Positions 30,150-42,279 of a stretch of 64,000 bases of DNA are shown here, piece after piece. The notes beneath the pieces were generated by a model. The model made no database searches and was not told the DNA's origin. It saw only the letters and a list, made by a program, of their open reading frames with translations. Location of the stretch: the NCBI RefSeq assembly GCF_017352375.1, contig NZ_JAFEVR010000015.1, forward strand, positions 62,001 to 126,000, in the 5' to 3' direction. Source of the stretch: Mycolicibacterium sp. S2-37. GTDB lineage: Bacteria > Actinomycetota > Actinomycetes > Mycobacteriales > Mycobacteriaceae. The translations under genes and the position numbers were made by a program. Position 1 is the stretch's first letter. The number at the start of each line of letters is the position of its first letter.

Positions 30150-30191
30150 GTGCAGCGGGTGCTCCTTCTCGGCCGCCGCGGCGGGGTCTGA
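30150..30191 (+). CDS. leuL: leuA leader peptide (attenuator)
   Basis: Starting at GTG 30150 the frame reads VQRVLLLGRRGGV and ends at TGA 30189-30191; ATG 30144 in the same frame would add two residues. Three consecutive Leu codons (CTC CTT CTC) near the start are the classic sensor of leucyl-tRNA charging in leucine attenuators, and similar leader peptides precede leuA in other actinobacteria. The stop codon lies in a small hairpin (GGTCT-N4-AGACC, 30185-30198) followed by GC-rich complementary segments up to 30263. Confidence 0.6.
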   Translation: MQRVLLLGRRGGV

Positions 30192-33091
<2,900 letters not shown>

Positions 33092-33163
33092 CTCCTCAGA
33101 GTGGCACGGGCCCCCGACAAACCTCCGGCAACCCGTGAGCGGCGCCACCGCGTGTCGCCCTCT

Positions 33164-33176
33164 TAGACTGCCGGAG
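33164..33176 (+). promoter_or_regulatory. -10 box (TAGACT) for leaderless murT
   Basis: TAGACT at 33164-33169 is followed by 7 nt and ATG 33177. The site lies in the 85-bp gap shared with the divergent dnaQ. Confidence 0.55.
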
Positions 33177-34406
33177 ATGGTCACCCCAAGAGGACGCGCC
33201 GCACTCGCGGCAGGCGCGGGTGCGCGCTGGGCGTCACGCGTCACCGGTCGCGGTGCGGGCGCGATGATCGGCGGGCTCGTCGCGATGACCCTGGATCGCT
33301 CGATCCTGAGTCAGCTGGGCGCGGGCCGTCGCTCGGTCGTGATCACCGGCACCAACGGCAAGTCGACGACGACCCGGATGACCGCAGCGGCGCTGAACAC
33401 CCTGGGCGCGGTCGCCACCAACGCCGAGGGAGCCAACATGGACGCCGGGCTGGTGGCCGCGCTGGCCGCCGCCCGCGACGCCGAGCTGGCCGCGCTCGAG
33501 GTCGACGAGATGCACGTTCCGCACGTCTTGGATGCCGTGGACGCTGCGGTTGTCGTCCTCCTCAACCTGTCGCGCGACCAGCTCGACCGGGTCGGGGAGA
33601 TCAACCACATCGAGCGCACCCTGCGCGGTGGGCTCGCCCGGCATCCCGCGGCGGTGGTGGTGGCGAACTGCGACGACGTGCTGATGACGTCGGCGGCCTA
33701 CGACCATCCGTCGGTGGTGTGGGTGGCCGCAGGCGGCAGCTGGGCCAACGACTCGGTGAGCTGTCCGCGTTCGGGTGAGGTCATCGTGCGCGACGGCGCG
33801 CAGTGGCATTCGACGGGCACCGACTTCAAGCGCCCGGACCCCCAGTGGTGGTACGACGAGACCCACCTGCATGGGCCCGACGGGCTGTCCCTGCCGATGA
33901 CGCTCGCCCTGCCCGGTGCGGTCAACCGCGGCAACGCCGCGCAGGCGGTGGCCGCGGCGGTGGCCATCGGCGCCGATCCGGCCGCGGCGGTGGCGGCGGT
34001 GTCCCTGGTCGACGAGGTGGCCGGCCGGTACCGCACGGTGCAGGTGGGCGAGCACACCGCGCGGGTGCTGCTGGCCAAGAACCCGGCGGGCTGGCAGGAG
34101 GCGCTGTCGATGGTCGACAAACAGGGCGCCGGCGTCGTCATCGCGGTGAACGGCCAGGTACCCGACGGCGAGGACCTGTCCTGGCTGTGGGACGTTCGGT
34201 TCGAGCATTTCGAGGGCACTCAGGTGGTCGCCGCCGGTGAGCGGGGAACCGACCTGGCCGTGCGGCTCGGCTACGCCGGGGTGGAGCACACCCTGGTGCA
34301 CGACACGATGGCCGCGATCGCGTCCTGTCCGCCCGGACATGTCGAGGTGATCGCGAACTACACGGCGTTCCTGCAACTGCAGCGGCGGTTGGCGCGCCAT
34401 GTCTGA
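33177..34406 (+). CDS. murT: Lipid II isoglutaminyl synthase subunit MurT
   Basis: MurT is the ATP-using Mur-ligase-like half of the MurT/GatD complex that amidates D-Glu of lipid II to D-isoglutamine in the cytoplasm. The 409-residue protein has the P-loop VVITGTNGKSTTTRM, the Mur-ligase central domain (ALEVDEMHVPHVLDAVDAAVVVLLNLSRDQLDRVGEI), and the C-terminal DUF1727 domain (VLLAKNPAGWQEALSMV). The zinc-ribbon insertion of staphylococcal MurT is reduced here: only CPRSG remains near residue 197. The gene overlaps gatD by 8 nt. Confidence 0.93.
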   Translation: MVTPRGRAALAAGAGARWASRVTGRGAGAMIGGLVAMTLDRSILSQLGAGRRSVVITGTNGKSTTTRMTAAALNTLGAVATNAEGANMDAGLVAALAAARDAELAALEVDEMHVPHVLDAVDAAVVVLLNLSRDQLDRVGEINHIERTLRGGLARHPAAVVVANCDDVLMTSAAYDHPSVVWVAAGGSWANDSVSCPRSGEVIVRDGAQWHSTGTDFKRPDPQWWYDETHLHGPDGLSLPMTLALPGAVNRGNAAQAVAAAVAIGADPAAAVAAVSLVDEVAGRYRTVQVGEHTARVLLAKNPAGWQEALSMVDKQGAGVVIAVNGQVPDGEDLSWLWDVRFEHFEGTQVVAAGERGTDLAVRLGYAGVEHTLVHDTMAAIASCPPGHVEVIANYTAFLQLQRRLARHV

Positions 34407-35115
34407 ATCCAGCGTCCGCATCGGGCTGGTGCTGCCCGACGTGATGGGCACCTACGGCGACGGCGGCAACGCGGTGGTGCTGCGCCAGCGGCTGAGGCTG
34501 CGGGGCATCGACGCCGAGATCGTGGAGATCACCCTGGACGATCCGGTGCCTGCCGAGCTCGACCTCTATACCCTCGGCGGCGCGGAGGACTATGCACAGC
34601 GGCTGGCGACCAAACATCTGCTGCGCTATCCCGGTCTGCAGCAGGCCGCGTCGCGCGGGGCGCCGGTGCTGGCGATCTGCGCGGCGATCCAGGTGCTCGG
34701 TCACTGGTACGAGACGTCCTCGGGTGAGCGCGTCGACGGGGTGGGGATGCTCGATGTGACGACCTCCCCGCAGCCGGCCCGCACGATCGGTGAGGTGGTC
34801 TCCCAGCCGCTGGTGCGAGGGCTGGGCGAGCGGCTGACCGGGTTCGAGAACCACCGCGGCGGAACGACTCTCGGCCCGGATGCCACACCGCTGGCACGCG
34901 TGGAGAAGGGCGCGGGCAACCGCGACGGCGACGGGATCGACGGTGCGGTGCAGGGCAGCGTCGTCGCGACGTATCTGCACGGGCCGTGCCTGGCCCGTAA
35001 CCCGGAGCTGGCCGACCACCTGCTGGGCAAGGTCGTCGGTGAGTTGGCCCCGCTGGCGCTGGACGAGGTCGCGCAGTTGCGCCGTGAGAGGTTGACGGCT
35101 CCGCGCCGGGCCTAG
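34399..35115 (+). CDS. gatD: Lipid II isoglutaminyl synthase glutamine amidotransferase subunit GatD
   Basis: GatD supplies ammonia from glutamine to MurT for peptidoglycan amidation. The 238-residue protein is a CobB/CobQ-like class I amidotransferase: LGGAEDYAQRLATKHLL, the nucleophile Cys in VLAICAAIQVLGHWYE (about residue 94), FENHRGGTTLG, and the C-terminal YLHGPCLARNPELADHLL with the catalytic His. It is co-translated with murT. Older annotations call it cobQ2, but no cobyrinic acid genes are near. Confidence 0.94.
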   Translation: MSESSVRIGLVLPDVMGTYGDGGNAVVLRQRLRLRGIDAEIVEITLDDPVPAELDLYTLGGAEDYAQRLATKHLLRYPGLQQAASRGAPVLAICAAIQVLGHWYETSSGERVDGVGMLDVTTSPQPARTIGEVVSQPLVRGLGERLTGFENHRGGTTLGPDATPLARVEKGAGNRDGDGIDGAVQGSVVATYLHGPCLARNPELADHLLGKVVGELAPLALDEVAQLRRERLTAPRRA

Positions 35116-36059
35116 GAGGCGGACCGCTCGACGTCGGATTCCAGAGCGCCCTCGGTGACGGCCTCGCCGCGCTTTTCGTCGCTGTACACCATGAGCGTCG
35201 ACCCGATCAGCGCGAGCACGATACCGATGGCGCCGAAGACCGACGGAAGGGTCTGATAGGCGATCAGCGACACCACGATGGTCAGAGCCGGCGCGAGCGC
35301 GTTGGTCGTCGGTGCGACGATGCTCGCCTTGCCACGGCTCAGCGCCATCACCAGAAACAACGCGCCGATGGCGTTGAGCACCTGGGTACCTGCGGTGAGA
35401 GCCGGTGCTTGCCAGGGGAAGTCGAGCGCCACACCCCCGATCGACCACAATGCCACCGGAATCAGCGCCAGCGCGGTGACGGCCATCCAGCCGAACGTGG
35501 TGGCGTCGTTGACGCCGATGGTCGCAGCCTTGCGCATGAAGTAGGCCTGCACACCCCAGGCCACACACACGATGATCGCCAGAATCAGCCACGGACCAGT
35601 GGATACGTCGTCGTCTCCGCTGGAGATGCTGAACAGCACGATGGCGATCAGTGCGGCCACCAGCCCGACCGCAGCCAGCATCGTGACCCGCTCACGCAGC
35701 AGCCCCATCGCCATCAGAACGGTGATCGCCGGAGAGATCGCCACGATCGGGAAGATGAGGTAGGCCGGGCCCATGGTCAGCGCCTGGAAAAGCACCAGCT
35801 GGCCCCCCGCTCCGGTCACTCCAACCAGCAGACCGTAGATCGTCGCCTGCCGGCGACGGTCGAAGTGCTGGCCGCGCAGGGCGAAGGCGGCCGGGATGAT
35901 CATCGTCAGCGCCCAGATGCTGTAGATCATCTCGTCCGGATAGCCGTAACGGGACGCCGGCAGCGCCGAGAAGGCGCCCCACACCCCCCAGAACAACACC
36001 AGCAGGGTGGCATAGAAGATCCAGCTGCGCGTCCGCGCGGGAGCGGTCGGAGCGGTCAT
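35112..36059 (-). CDS. DMT-superfamily transporter (EamA type)
   Basis: The 315-residue membrane protein has about ten transmembrane helices in two EamA repeats, for example IFYATLLVLFWGVWGAFSAL at the start and TVVSLIAYQTLPSVFGAIGIVLALIG near the end. It is the last gene of a five-gene amino-sugar operon and overlaps the kinase gene by 4 nt. It may therefore import or export the sugar of that pathway in place of the phosphotransferase system used in enterobacteria. The direction and substrate cannot be read from sequence. The 3' end overlaps gatD by 4 nt. Confidence 0.83.
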   Translation of the reverse strand: MTAPTAPARTRSWIFYATLLVLFWGVWGAFSALPASRYGYPDEMIYSIWALTMIIPAAFALRGQHFDRRRQATIYGLLVGVTGAGGQLVLFQALTMGPAYLIFPIVAISPAITVLMAMGLLRERVTMLAAVGLVAALIAIVLFSISSGDDDVSTGPWLILAIIVCVAWGVQAYFMRKAATIGVNDATTFGWMAVTALALIPVALWSIGGVALDFPWQAPALTAGTQVLNAIGALFLVMALSRGKASIVAPTTNALAPALTIVVSLIAYQTLPSVFGAIGIVLALIGSTLMVYSDEKRGEAVTEGALESDVERSAS

Positions 36060-37051
36060 GTGTCTACCTCTTCTCGGAATTGGGTGGCGGTCAAGTCGGC
36101 CAGGGAGTCGGGGGTGAGCGGATGCCCGCTCTGTTTCGCGGCATACAGCGCGGCTCCGAGCGCCGGGTCGAGTAGCGGCCGGCGCAGGTCGTACTTGACC
36201 GGTGACTGCTCGAGTCGCGCCCGGAACAGCCCCAGGTAGCGCTCGTCGGTGAACATCCCACCGGAGTAGGAGACCGCCACCGGCTCGTCGTCGGCGAAGC
36301 CGAGTTGCCTCCGGGTGGTCTCCACCAGCGCCGCCAACTCGTCGACCGCTGTGCGCAGGATCCGTTCAGCCACCGGGTCGTCGGCCGCCGCAGCCGCGAC
36401 GGTGCGGGCCAGATCGGCGATCGCCGAACGGTTCCCGCTCCACCGTTCGATGATCAGGCTCACCGCGTCGAGGTCGCTGGTGATCTGCAACCGGTCGCGC
36501 ATCCGCTCATAGAGCGCCGAGCGTTCCAACCGGCCGTCACTCATCCGGCTGAACACGTTGAGGCCCTGTATTGCGATCCAGTACGCCGACCCCTCATCGC
36601 CGAACAACTCACCCCAGCCCCCGACACGGTGTCCGACACCGCACCGCTGGCCGTAGGTCATCGACCCGGTGCCGCTGATGACGTTGATGCCGTCCTCGCC
36701 GGCCAGGGAACCGGCCCACCCGCAGACCATGTCGTTGTCACAGCTGTAGCGGTCGTGACCGAGGATCGAGCCGGGAACGGCGTCGAGGCGTTGGATATCG
36801 ACGCTGGACTCGCCGTAACCCGGGATGCCGAAGAACGCCGCGTCGACGTCGGAGACGCCGATGCCGGCGATCCGACAGATCTCGGTGATGCCCTCCCGCA
36901 GAACGTTTTCCACGACGCCGAAGCCCTCGGTGAAGTAGTAGGAGGTAGCGGTCTGCGCACGCGCCTGCACCTGGCCGGAGTCGTCGATCAGCGCGAACGC
37001 TGTCTTGGAGCCACCGCCGTCGACACCGAGATAACGGGCCATCGCCGTCAC
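36056..37051 (-). CDS. BadF/BadG-type sugar kinase (N-acetylglucosamine-kinase-like)
   Basis: The 331-residue protein has the ASKHA ATPase fold: phosphate-1 motif YLGVDGGGSKTAFALIDDSG, VISGTGSMTYG, and GWGELFGDEGSAYWIAIQGL, the hallmark of the eukaryotic-type GlcNAc kinase branch of the BadF family. It would phosphorylate an amino sugar with ATP in the cytoplasm. Sitting between the transporter and the AgaS-like gene, it likely makes the 6-phosphate of galactosamine or N-acetylgalactosamine. ATG 37051 overlaps the upstream stop by 4 nt. Confidence 0.82.
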   Translation of the reverse strand: MTAMARYLGVDGGGSKTAFALIDDSGQVQARAQTATSYYFTEGFGVVENVLREGITEICRIAGIGVSDVDAAFFGIPGYGESSVDIQRLDAVPGSILGHDRYSCDNDMVCGWAGSLAGEDGINVISGTGSMTYGQRCGVGHRVGGWGELFGDEGSAYWIAIQGLNVFSRMSDGRLERSALYERMRDRLQITSDLDAVSLIIERWSGNRSAIADLARTVAAAAADDPVAERILRTAVDELAALVETTRRQLGFADDEPVAVSYSGGMFTDERYLGLFRARLEQSPVKYDLRRPLLDPALGAALYAAKQSGHPLTPDSLADLTATQFREEVDT

Positions 37052-38190
37052 CGGGCGCGATGGTCAGGGGTCAGCGGGTGGATCGTGACGCCCTTGACGA
37101 CGCGACTGACTTCCCCTCCGGGGAAGGGGTTGTCCGGCGTCTTGTCCCGTCCGAGCGCCGTGAACAGCGCCAGGTACTGGGCAAAGACCAGATAGACGAC
37201 GGCAAGCTGTGAATCGTCAAGGCCATCGAGACCCGTGATGGCCCTGATGTTTCCGCTGGGCTGGTCACCGGGGGCGAGGGCGACGACGTTGTCGTCGTCG
37301 AGTTGGGCGCGTATCTCGGCGATGATGTCTTCGTCGTAGCGGCGGGTGTAGGCGTCGGCCGACATGTACACCACCACCAGGGTTTCCGGATCGAGCACGG
37401 ATTTGGGCCCGTGCCGGAAACCCAGCGGTGAATCGAAGTACGTCACCACTTCACCGGCGGTCAACTCGAGGAGCTTGAGGGCGGATTCCCGCGCCAGCCC
37501 CTCCAGGGCACCGCTGCCCAGATACACGAAGCGTTCCCGGTGGGCATCGGCCAAAGCGCGGATCCCGGCGCGATCGTCGATGAGACGCTGGGCGGCATCG
37601 GCGAGGGCGTGGACCGAGGACCGGTCCGCGGGTCCGAGCAGCAGCAGGCAGGTCAGCATCATCGACGTGAGACTCGACGTCATCGCGAAACCGGTGTCGT
37701 TGGTGCGTTCGGGCATCAGCACCACCAGGGAGTCGTCCCGGCGGGAATGGGTCTGTGCGAGCTGACCGTTCGCGTCGCAGCTGAGGATGAGGTGCCACAC
37801 CTCGTCGACCAGCTCGTCGGCGATGCGGGTGGCCGCGACGCTCTCCGGGCTGTTGCCCGACCGGCCGAAGGACACGAGGAGCGTGGGCGTTCGGCGTTCC
37901 AGCAGATCGGCGGGGTTGGCCACGATGCTGGTGGTCGGGATTGCCTCAACGCGCCGACCGAGATGTCGCCGCAACGCGGGAGCCACGATCTGGCCGGCGA
38001 ACGCCGAGCTGCCGGCACCGGTCAGAATGACGCGCAGATCGTCGCGCTCGAGAACACCGGAGAGGAAGTCGCGCGCTCGCCCGTCGATCAGCCGAGGAAG
38101 TTCCCGCCAGGCGTCGGGCTGCTGAGCGATCTCGACAATGGTTGCGCCGCCGTCTTTCTGGGCTGGAATGACGGTGGTTGATTCAGGCAT
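37048..38190 (-). CDS. agaS: SIS-domain aldose-ketose isomerase/deaminase (AgaS-like)
   Basis: The 380-residue protein has two SIS domains: [16 protein letters not shown] and [22 protein letters not shown] in the first; [54 protein letters not shown] in the second (read as separate blocks). The [11 protein letters not shown] and GFRHGPKS motifs fit AgaS, the galactosamine-6-phosphate deaminase/isomerase that yields tagatose 6-phosphate. ATG 38190 has GGAG 6 nt upstream and overlaps the kbaZ-like stop by 8 nt; an upstream start at 38232 is less likely. Confidence 0.83.
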   Translation of the reverse strand: MPESTTVIPAQKDGGATIVEIAQQPDAWRELPRLIDGRARDFLSGVLERDDLRVILTGAGSSAFAGQIVAPALRRHLGRRVEAIPTTSIVANPADLLERRTPTLLVSFGRSGNSPESVAATRIADELVDEVWHLILSCDANGQLAQTHSRRDDSLVVLMPERTNDTGFAMTSSLTSMMLTCLLLLGPADRSSVHALADAAQRLIDDRAGIRALADAHRERFVYLGSGALEGLARESALKLLELTAGEVVTYFDSPLGFRHGPKSVLDPETLVVVYMSADAYTRRYDEDIIAEIRAQLDDDNVVALAPGDQPSGNIRAITGLDGLDDSQLAVVYLVFAQYLALFTALGRDKTPDNPFPGGEVSRVVKGVTIHPLTPDHRAR

Positions 38191-39511
38191 TGAAGGCTCC
38201 GTCGTTCGAAGGGTTGCCGCATGCTCGGGCATAAGGACGCAGGCTGTCGCGGATGCGGTCGATCACCAGCGCCCCGGGATCAGGGACGAGCCTGCCCTCA
38301 CGGACGCGCCGGTACTGGTCGGGCAGGTACTGGCTGATCAGCGGTGGCGGCACCGTGATGGCGGCGAGGTTGCGCATCAGGGTGGCGCGGGCGTGATCGA
38401 TTTCCTGGTCCGGCCAGTAGTAGCGCAGCCGATCGCTGTAGCTGTACCGGCGGGCGATCCGCTGCTCGTCCCGGCCGCCGTGGTAGTGGTCCTGCCAGTA
38501 TTCCGGGCTCTCCAGCATCCGGCGCTCGACGACCTCGACCAGACCCGACCGCACCGGCGCGGCGAAGAGTTCGTCCTCGATGGCCGCCAGCGCGAACAGC
38601 GCCTCGCGCAAGGCGAACGTCAGCCCGGGACCGACCTTCAGGATGGCCCAGTGATCTTCGACGAGTTCGCGGAGTTGTTGGGGACGTTGATAATCGGTGG
38701 AATGGGCCTCGAAGACCAAGTCGGATTCGTCGTCGAGCACGCGCCGCAGGGCGGCGGTCTCGCTGCGCCGGTAGTCGACGACCTGCATGCTGTCGAACTC
38801 CACGCCGGGCTGGACGACCAGCGCCGCGACGCGCGGCCAGACGCCGGCCAGCCCGATGTCGGCGAAGGCGGAGCGGTGGGCGGCGACGGTGCGGCGGGCG
38901 CGCTCAGGCGAGGTCGGGGTCAATCCGTGCAACGTTTCCTGCGCGCCGCCGGGCACCGGCACCTCGGTACCGATGACGTAGCGCACCGTGTCCGCACGGT
39001 CGCACCGGTCGGCGGTGGCCTCGGCGACCCGGAGCAGTCGGGCGCTGCGCGCGGCCACCGTCTCGTCGTCGAGCACTGTGGGATCGTCGGCGCAGGCCAT
39101 GCTGCAGTCCAAGTGGATCTTCGTGTAACCGGCCGCGACGTAGGCCTCGATGAGTTCCTCGGAGTGGACCATCGCCTCCTCGGCCGGACCGCCCTGCCAG
39201 CGATTGGGACCGAGGTGGTCACCGCCCAGCACGATCCGACGGCGAGGAAAACCTCGCCGGTCCGCGATGGAGTGAACGAGATCCCGGAAGCCGTCGGGCC
39301 GCAGACCGGTGTACCCACCGAATTGGTCGACCTGGTTCGACGTCGCCTCGATGAGCACGTAGGTCCCGTCGGCGGCGGCCTGCGCGATGGCGGCTTCCAG
39401 CACCAGCGGCTGCGCCGAGCACACCGAGTAGACACCGACCGCCGTGCCGCGCTTGTGTTCCCGGATCGTGCGTGCGAAGTCGTCGTCGGTATGTACGGCA
39501 TGCGCGGTCAT
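38183..39511 (-). CDS. kbaZ: Tagatose-bisphosphate aldolase chaperone-like subunit (GatZ/KbaZ)
   Basis: The 442-residue TIM-barrel protein is the non-catalytic partner that activates and stabilises the class II aldolase KbaY. Family segments are [80 protein letters not shown] and [17 protein letters not shown] 39511 overlaps the stop of the aldolase gene as ATGA. Its presence beside AgaS and KbaY points to galactosamine or galactitol breakdown through tagatose 1,6-bisphosphate. Confidence 0.88.
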   Translation of the reverse strand: MTAHAVHTDDDFARTIREHKRGTAVGVYSVCSAQPLVLEAAIAQAAADGTYVLIEATSNQVDQFGGYTGLRPDGFRDLVHSIADRRGFPRRRIVLGGDHLGPNRWQGGPAEEAMVHSEELIEAYVAAGYTKIHLDCSMACADDPTVLDDETVAARSARLLRVAEATADRCDRADTVRYVIGTEVPVPGGAQETLHGLTPTSPERARRTVAAHRSAFADIGLAGVWPRVAALVVQPGVEFDSMQVVDYRRSETAALRRVLDDESDLVFEAHSTDYQRPQQLRELVEDHWAILKVGPGLTFALREALFALAAIEDELFAAPVRSGLVEVVERRMLESPEYWQDHYHGGRDEQRIARRYSYSDRLRYYWPDQEIDHARATLMRNLAAITVPPPLISQYLPDQYRRVREGRLVPDPGALVIDRIRDSLRPYARACGNPSNDGAFNA

Positions 39512-40380
39512 CGCCGGGCCTCCTGACGGCCGGAGACCACCCGACACAGCTCGGCCACTCTGTCCGCCATCGCCGTTCGTGCCGGATCGAGATAGCCGCG
39601 CGGATCGGTGGCCGCGTCGTCTGCGGCCAGCCGCGCGCGGACGGCGCCGGTGAACGCGATGTTGAGTGCGGTGCCCACGTTGAGCTTGCGGATACCCGCG
39701 CTCACCGCGGCGTGCAGAACGTCGTCGGACACCCCGGAACCCCCGTGCAGTACCAGGGGCACCGGTACCGCGGCCGCCAGGCGCGCAGTGAGACCCAGAT
39801 CGAGATCGGCGTCTCGACTCGTCATCGCGTGGGTGCTGCCCACCGCTACCGCGAGCGCGTCGACACCTGTTCGGCCGACGAAGTCGGTGGCTTCCGCCGG
39901 ATCGGTCCGCGCTCCGCTCGCGTGTGCCCCACGCTTTCCGCCGATCTCACCGAGTTCGGCCTCCACCCACAGCCCCGCGGCGTGTGCGGCGTCGGCCACG
40001 CGACGGGTCTGCTCGGTGTTGGACTCGTATGGCAGGTGTGCCGCGTCGACCATGATCGAACTGACGGCGAACCGGTGTGACGCGTCGATCGCCGTGGCGA
40101 TCAGCTCGGGATCGGTGAAGTGATCGAGGTGAACCGCCATCGGCACCGCCGACTGCCGGGCAATCTCTGAGCAGGCCGCCAACACCGGTGCCATCCGTCC
40201 GCCGTGGAAGCGCACGGCGTTCTCGCTGACCTGAAGCAGTACCGGTGTGTTCGCCGCCTCCGCGCCGGTGGCGACGGCTTCGGCGTGCTCCAGGGTGATC
40301 ACGTTGAACGCGGGCACCGCACTGCCGGAGGCGACGGCCACCGCGACCAGATCTGCGGTTGTGGCGTGGGTCATGACCAT
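39508..40380 (-). CDS. kbaY: Class II tagatose/fructose-bisphosphate aldolase (KbaY/GatY)
   Basis: The 290-residue zinc aldolase cleaves tagatose 1,6-bisphosphate to glyceraldehyde 3-phosphate and dihydroxyacetone phosphate. Visible are the N-terminal [17 protein letters not shown], the catalytic and zinc residues in [15 protein letters not shown], the zinc Glu region [14 protein letters not shown], the zinc His in [10 protein letters not shown], and [13 protein letters not shown] chose ATG 40380; ATG 40374 is equally possible. It is the first gene of the operon and is divergent from the DeoR-type regulator. Confidence 0.88.
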   Translation of the reverse strand: MVMTHATTADLVAVAVASGSAVPAFNVITLEHAEAVATGAEAANTPVLLQVSENAVRFHGGRMAPVLAACSEIARQSAVPMAVHLDHFTDPELIATAIDASHRFAVSSIMVDAAHLPYESNTEQTRRVADAAHAAGLWVEAELGEIGGKRGAHASGARTDPAEATDFVGRTGVDALAVAVGSTHAMTSRDADLDLGLTARLAAAVPVPLVLHGGSGVSDDVLHAAVSAGIRKLNVGTALNIAFTGAVRARLAADDAATDPRGYLDPARTAMADRVAELCRVVSGRQEARR

Positions 40381-40384
40381 GATG

Positions 40385-40426
40385 ATCGAAACCACATCGA
40401 AACTGAGCAATACGATCAGCGAAAGC
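40385..40426. promoter_or_regulatory. Phased operator repeats between kbaY and the DeoR regulator
   Basis: ATCGAAAC occurs at 40385-40392 and 40396-40403 (11-bp period) and a related GCGAAAGC at 40419-40426 (about two further turns). Regular helical spacing in a divergent region next to a DeoR-family gene suggests its operator. ATCGAAGG recurs before the regulator's Shine-Dalgarno sequence. Confidence 0.5.
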
Positions 40427-40472
40427 GATCAACAAATCTGATTGTTTGGCGCCGTATCGAAGGAAAGACTCC

Positions 40473-41258
40473 ATGTCGATCAAAAAAACTGACCGTATGC
40501 GAGAAGTGCTGGCCATGCTCCGAGCCCGCGGCGAGATGTCGTCCGCCGAGCTGTGCGCCGTACTGGGTGTCTCGGCGGTGACGTTGCGGCGTGACCTGAG
40601 CGAGCTGGCAGACCAGGGCCTGGTGGTGCGCACCCACGGCGGCGCGCGCCCCGTCGGCAGCGGCGACGGTGAGATACCGGTGCGCCTCCGGGACCATCGG
40701 CTGGTGGCGATCAAGCGGCGGATCGCGCAGCATGCGGCGGCGCTGGTGCCGTACGGACCGCACGCCGTCGGGCTCACCGGCGGGGTGACGACGTTCGAGG
40801 TCGCCCGGGCCCTGCGGGGACGTCCGCAGATGACCATCGTGACCAATTCGCTCAGCATCGCGGGCGAATGCGCCATGGACGCCCACATGCGGGTGATCAT
40901 GACCGGCGGGCTGATCCGCACCAACTCGATGGAGGCCGTCGGCCCGCTGTCGGAGTACGCGTTCCAGGCGATCACCGTGGGGACCGCCATCCTGGGCGCC
41001 GACGGGATGTCGGCCGAAAGCGGCGCGACGACCTATGACGACAGCGAGGCCCGCACGTCGATCGTCATGGCGGACAACGCCCAGCGAGTCATCGTCGCCG
41101 TCGACGGTTCGAAGATCGGCAAGGTCACCTTCGCGAACATGGTCGGCCTGAACCGGATCGATGACCTGGTCACCGATTCCGGAGCCGATCCGGCCCAGCT
41201 GGAACGAATTGCGGCGGCCGGCGTCGAGGTGCATGTCGTCGACGTCGCCTTCGACTGA
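40473..41258 (+). CDS. DeoR/GlpR-family regulator (AgaR-like)
   Basis: The 261-residue protein has an N-terminal DeoR winged helix (REVLAMLRARGEMSSAELCAVLGVSAVTLRRDLSELADQGLVVRTHGGARP) and a C-terminal sugar-phosphate sensor domain of the isomerase-like fold (LTGGVTTFEVARAL, TIVTNSLSIA, MTGGLIRTNSMEAVGP). Such regulators release DNA on binding a phosphorylated sugar. ATG 40473 has AGGAAAG upstream. Being divergent from the five-gene sugar operon, it is very likely its repressor. Confidence 0.88.
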   Translation: MSIKKTDRMREVLAMLRARGEMSSAELCAVLGVSAVTLRRDLSELADQGLVVRTHGGARPVGSGDGEIPVRLRDHRLVAIKRRIAQHAAALVPYGPHAVGLTGGVTTFEVARALRGRPQMTIVTNSLSIAGECAMDAHMRVIMTGGLIRTNSMEAVGPLSEYAFQAITVGTAILGADGMSAESGATTYDDSEARTSIVMADNAQRVIVAVDGSKIGKVTFANMVGLNRIDDLVTDSGADPAQLERIAAAGVEVHVVDVAFD

Positions 41259-41261
41259 CCT

Positions 41262-42176
41262 CTACGCAGCCTCATTCCGCCCAACCGAACGAATCGGCGC
41301 GAAAGTACGAGTAACTGAGGGCATTTCGTCGATCTCGGCACCGCCGCGGCGGATGTAGGCCTCTCGGATCCGCGCCAGCACCGCCGCCGGCCGGTCCTCG
41401 GCGATGACCCGGATCACCTCCCAACCGTGTCGGGCGATCCGTTCGAGCCGCCGCATGTCCTTCACGTATTGCGGCCTGGAGGTGCGGTGCTGATCTCCGT
41501 CGTACTCGACCGCAAGCTGCAGCTCGCGCCAACCCATGTCGACGAAGGCGAACGGTTCATCGGCCTCGTCGAGTATCGGTATCTGCGTCTCCGGTGTCGG
41601 AAGACCGGCGTCGACGAGAAGGAGGCGCAGCCAGCTCTCTTTCGGCGAGGCCGCGCCGTGGTCGACGAGCGGCAGCAGTTCTCGAAGTTGACGGACGCCG
41701 CGAACCGGACCGTAACGGCGCATGATCGTGGAGACGTCGTTGGTGTCGAACGGCGCTGCTCGCATGAGTGCATCGAGCCGAGCAATGCTTCGGTAACGCG
41801 GTTGGTGGCGGCCCAGGTCGAACGCTGTGCGCGCCCGGGTTGTCACCGCGATGCCATCGACGGTCGTGACTTCGTCTGCGGAGTACTCGTCCATTCGCAC
41901 GATCAGGCCGGCCTGTTTTCGTCGTTCCTTGATCAGGATTTCGATCGGTTCGACCGCATCCACCCAGTCGGCGCCATGCAACGCAGACGCGGCGACACCG
42001 GTGACGACCCCACGTCGATCAGATGTGAGCCACGCCCCGAGCGCCCGGTCGTACAGCGTGAGATCGGATCGCTTCGGGACGTAGACGCCCCGAAAGATCG
42101 GCCGGTACCAACGTCGCAAGTCGCTTCGGTGCATGCCGGCGCCGAGCGCTTCCCTTCCCAGAAACACCTCAGTCAT
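41262..42176 (-). CDS. AbiEi-like/DUF559 nuclease-fold protein (Rv3714c-type)
   Basis: The 304-residue protein has an N-terminal part reminiscent of the type IV antitoxin AbiEi winged-helix region (FRGVYVPKRSDLTLYDRALGAWL, VVTGVAASALHGADWVD). A C-terminal DUF559/Vsr-like domain follows, with FVDMGWRELQLAVEYDGDQHRTSRPQYVKDMRRLERIARHGWEVIRV. The D..ExD pattern there is of the PD-(D/E)xK nuclease type. The neighbouring toxin partner AbiEii is absent. It is a conserved mycobacterial protein of unknown role. The gene has somewhat lower GC than neighbours. Confidence 0.7.
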   Translation of the reverse strand: MTEVFLGREALGAGMHRSDLRRWYRPIFRGVYVPKRSDLTLYDRALGAWLTSDRRGVVTGVAASALHGADWVDAVEPIEILIKERRKQAGLIVRMDEYSADEVTTVDGIAVTTRARTAFDLGRHQPRYRSIARLDALMRAAPFDTNDVSTIMRRYGPVRGVRQLRELLPLVDHGAASPKESWLRLLLVDAGLPTPETQIPILDEADEPFAFVDMGWRELQLAVEYDGDQHRTSRPQYVKDMRRLERIARHGWEVIRVIAEDRPAAVLARIREAYIRRGGAEIDEMPSVTRTFAPIRSVGRNEAA

Positions 42177-42279
42177 GGCGGCATCGTCACCCCGAGCACC
42201 GACACGTCACCGAAACCGACGAAATGCCCGCGGCCACCCGCACTTCTTCGCCCATTTGTTCGTTTCGGCGGAAAGAGAG

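Noticed and set aside
34399-35115. Cobyric acid synthase CobQ2
   Set aside because: The gene is coupled to murT and has the GatD length; no cobalamin genes are near.
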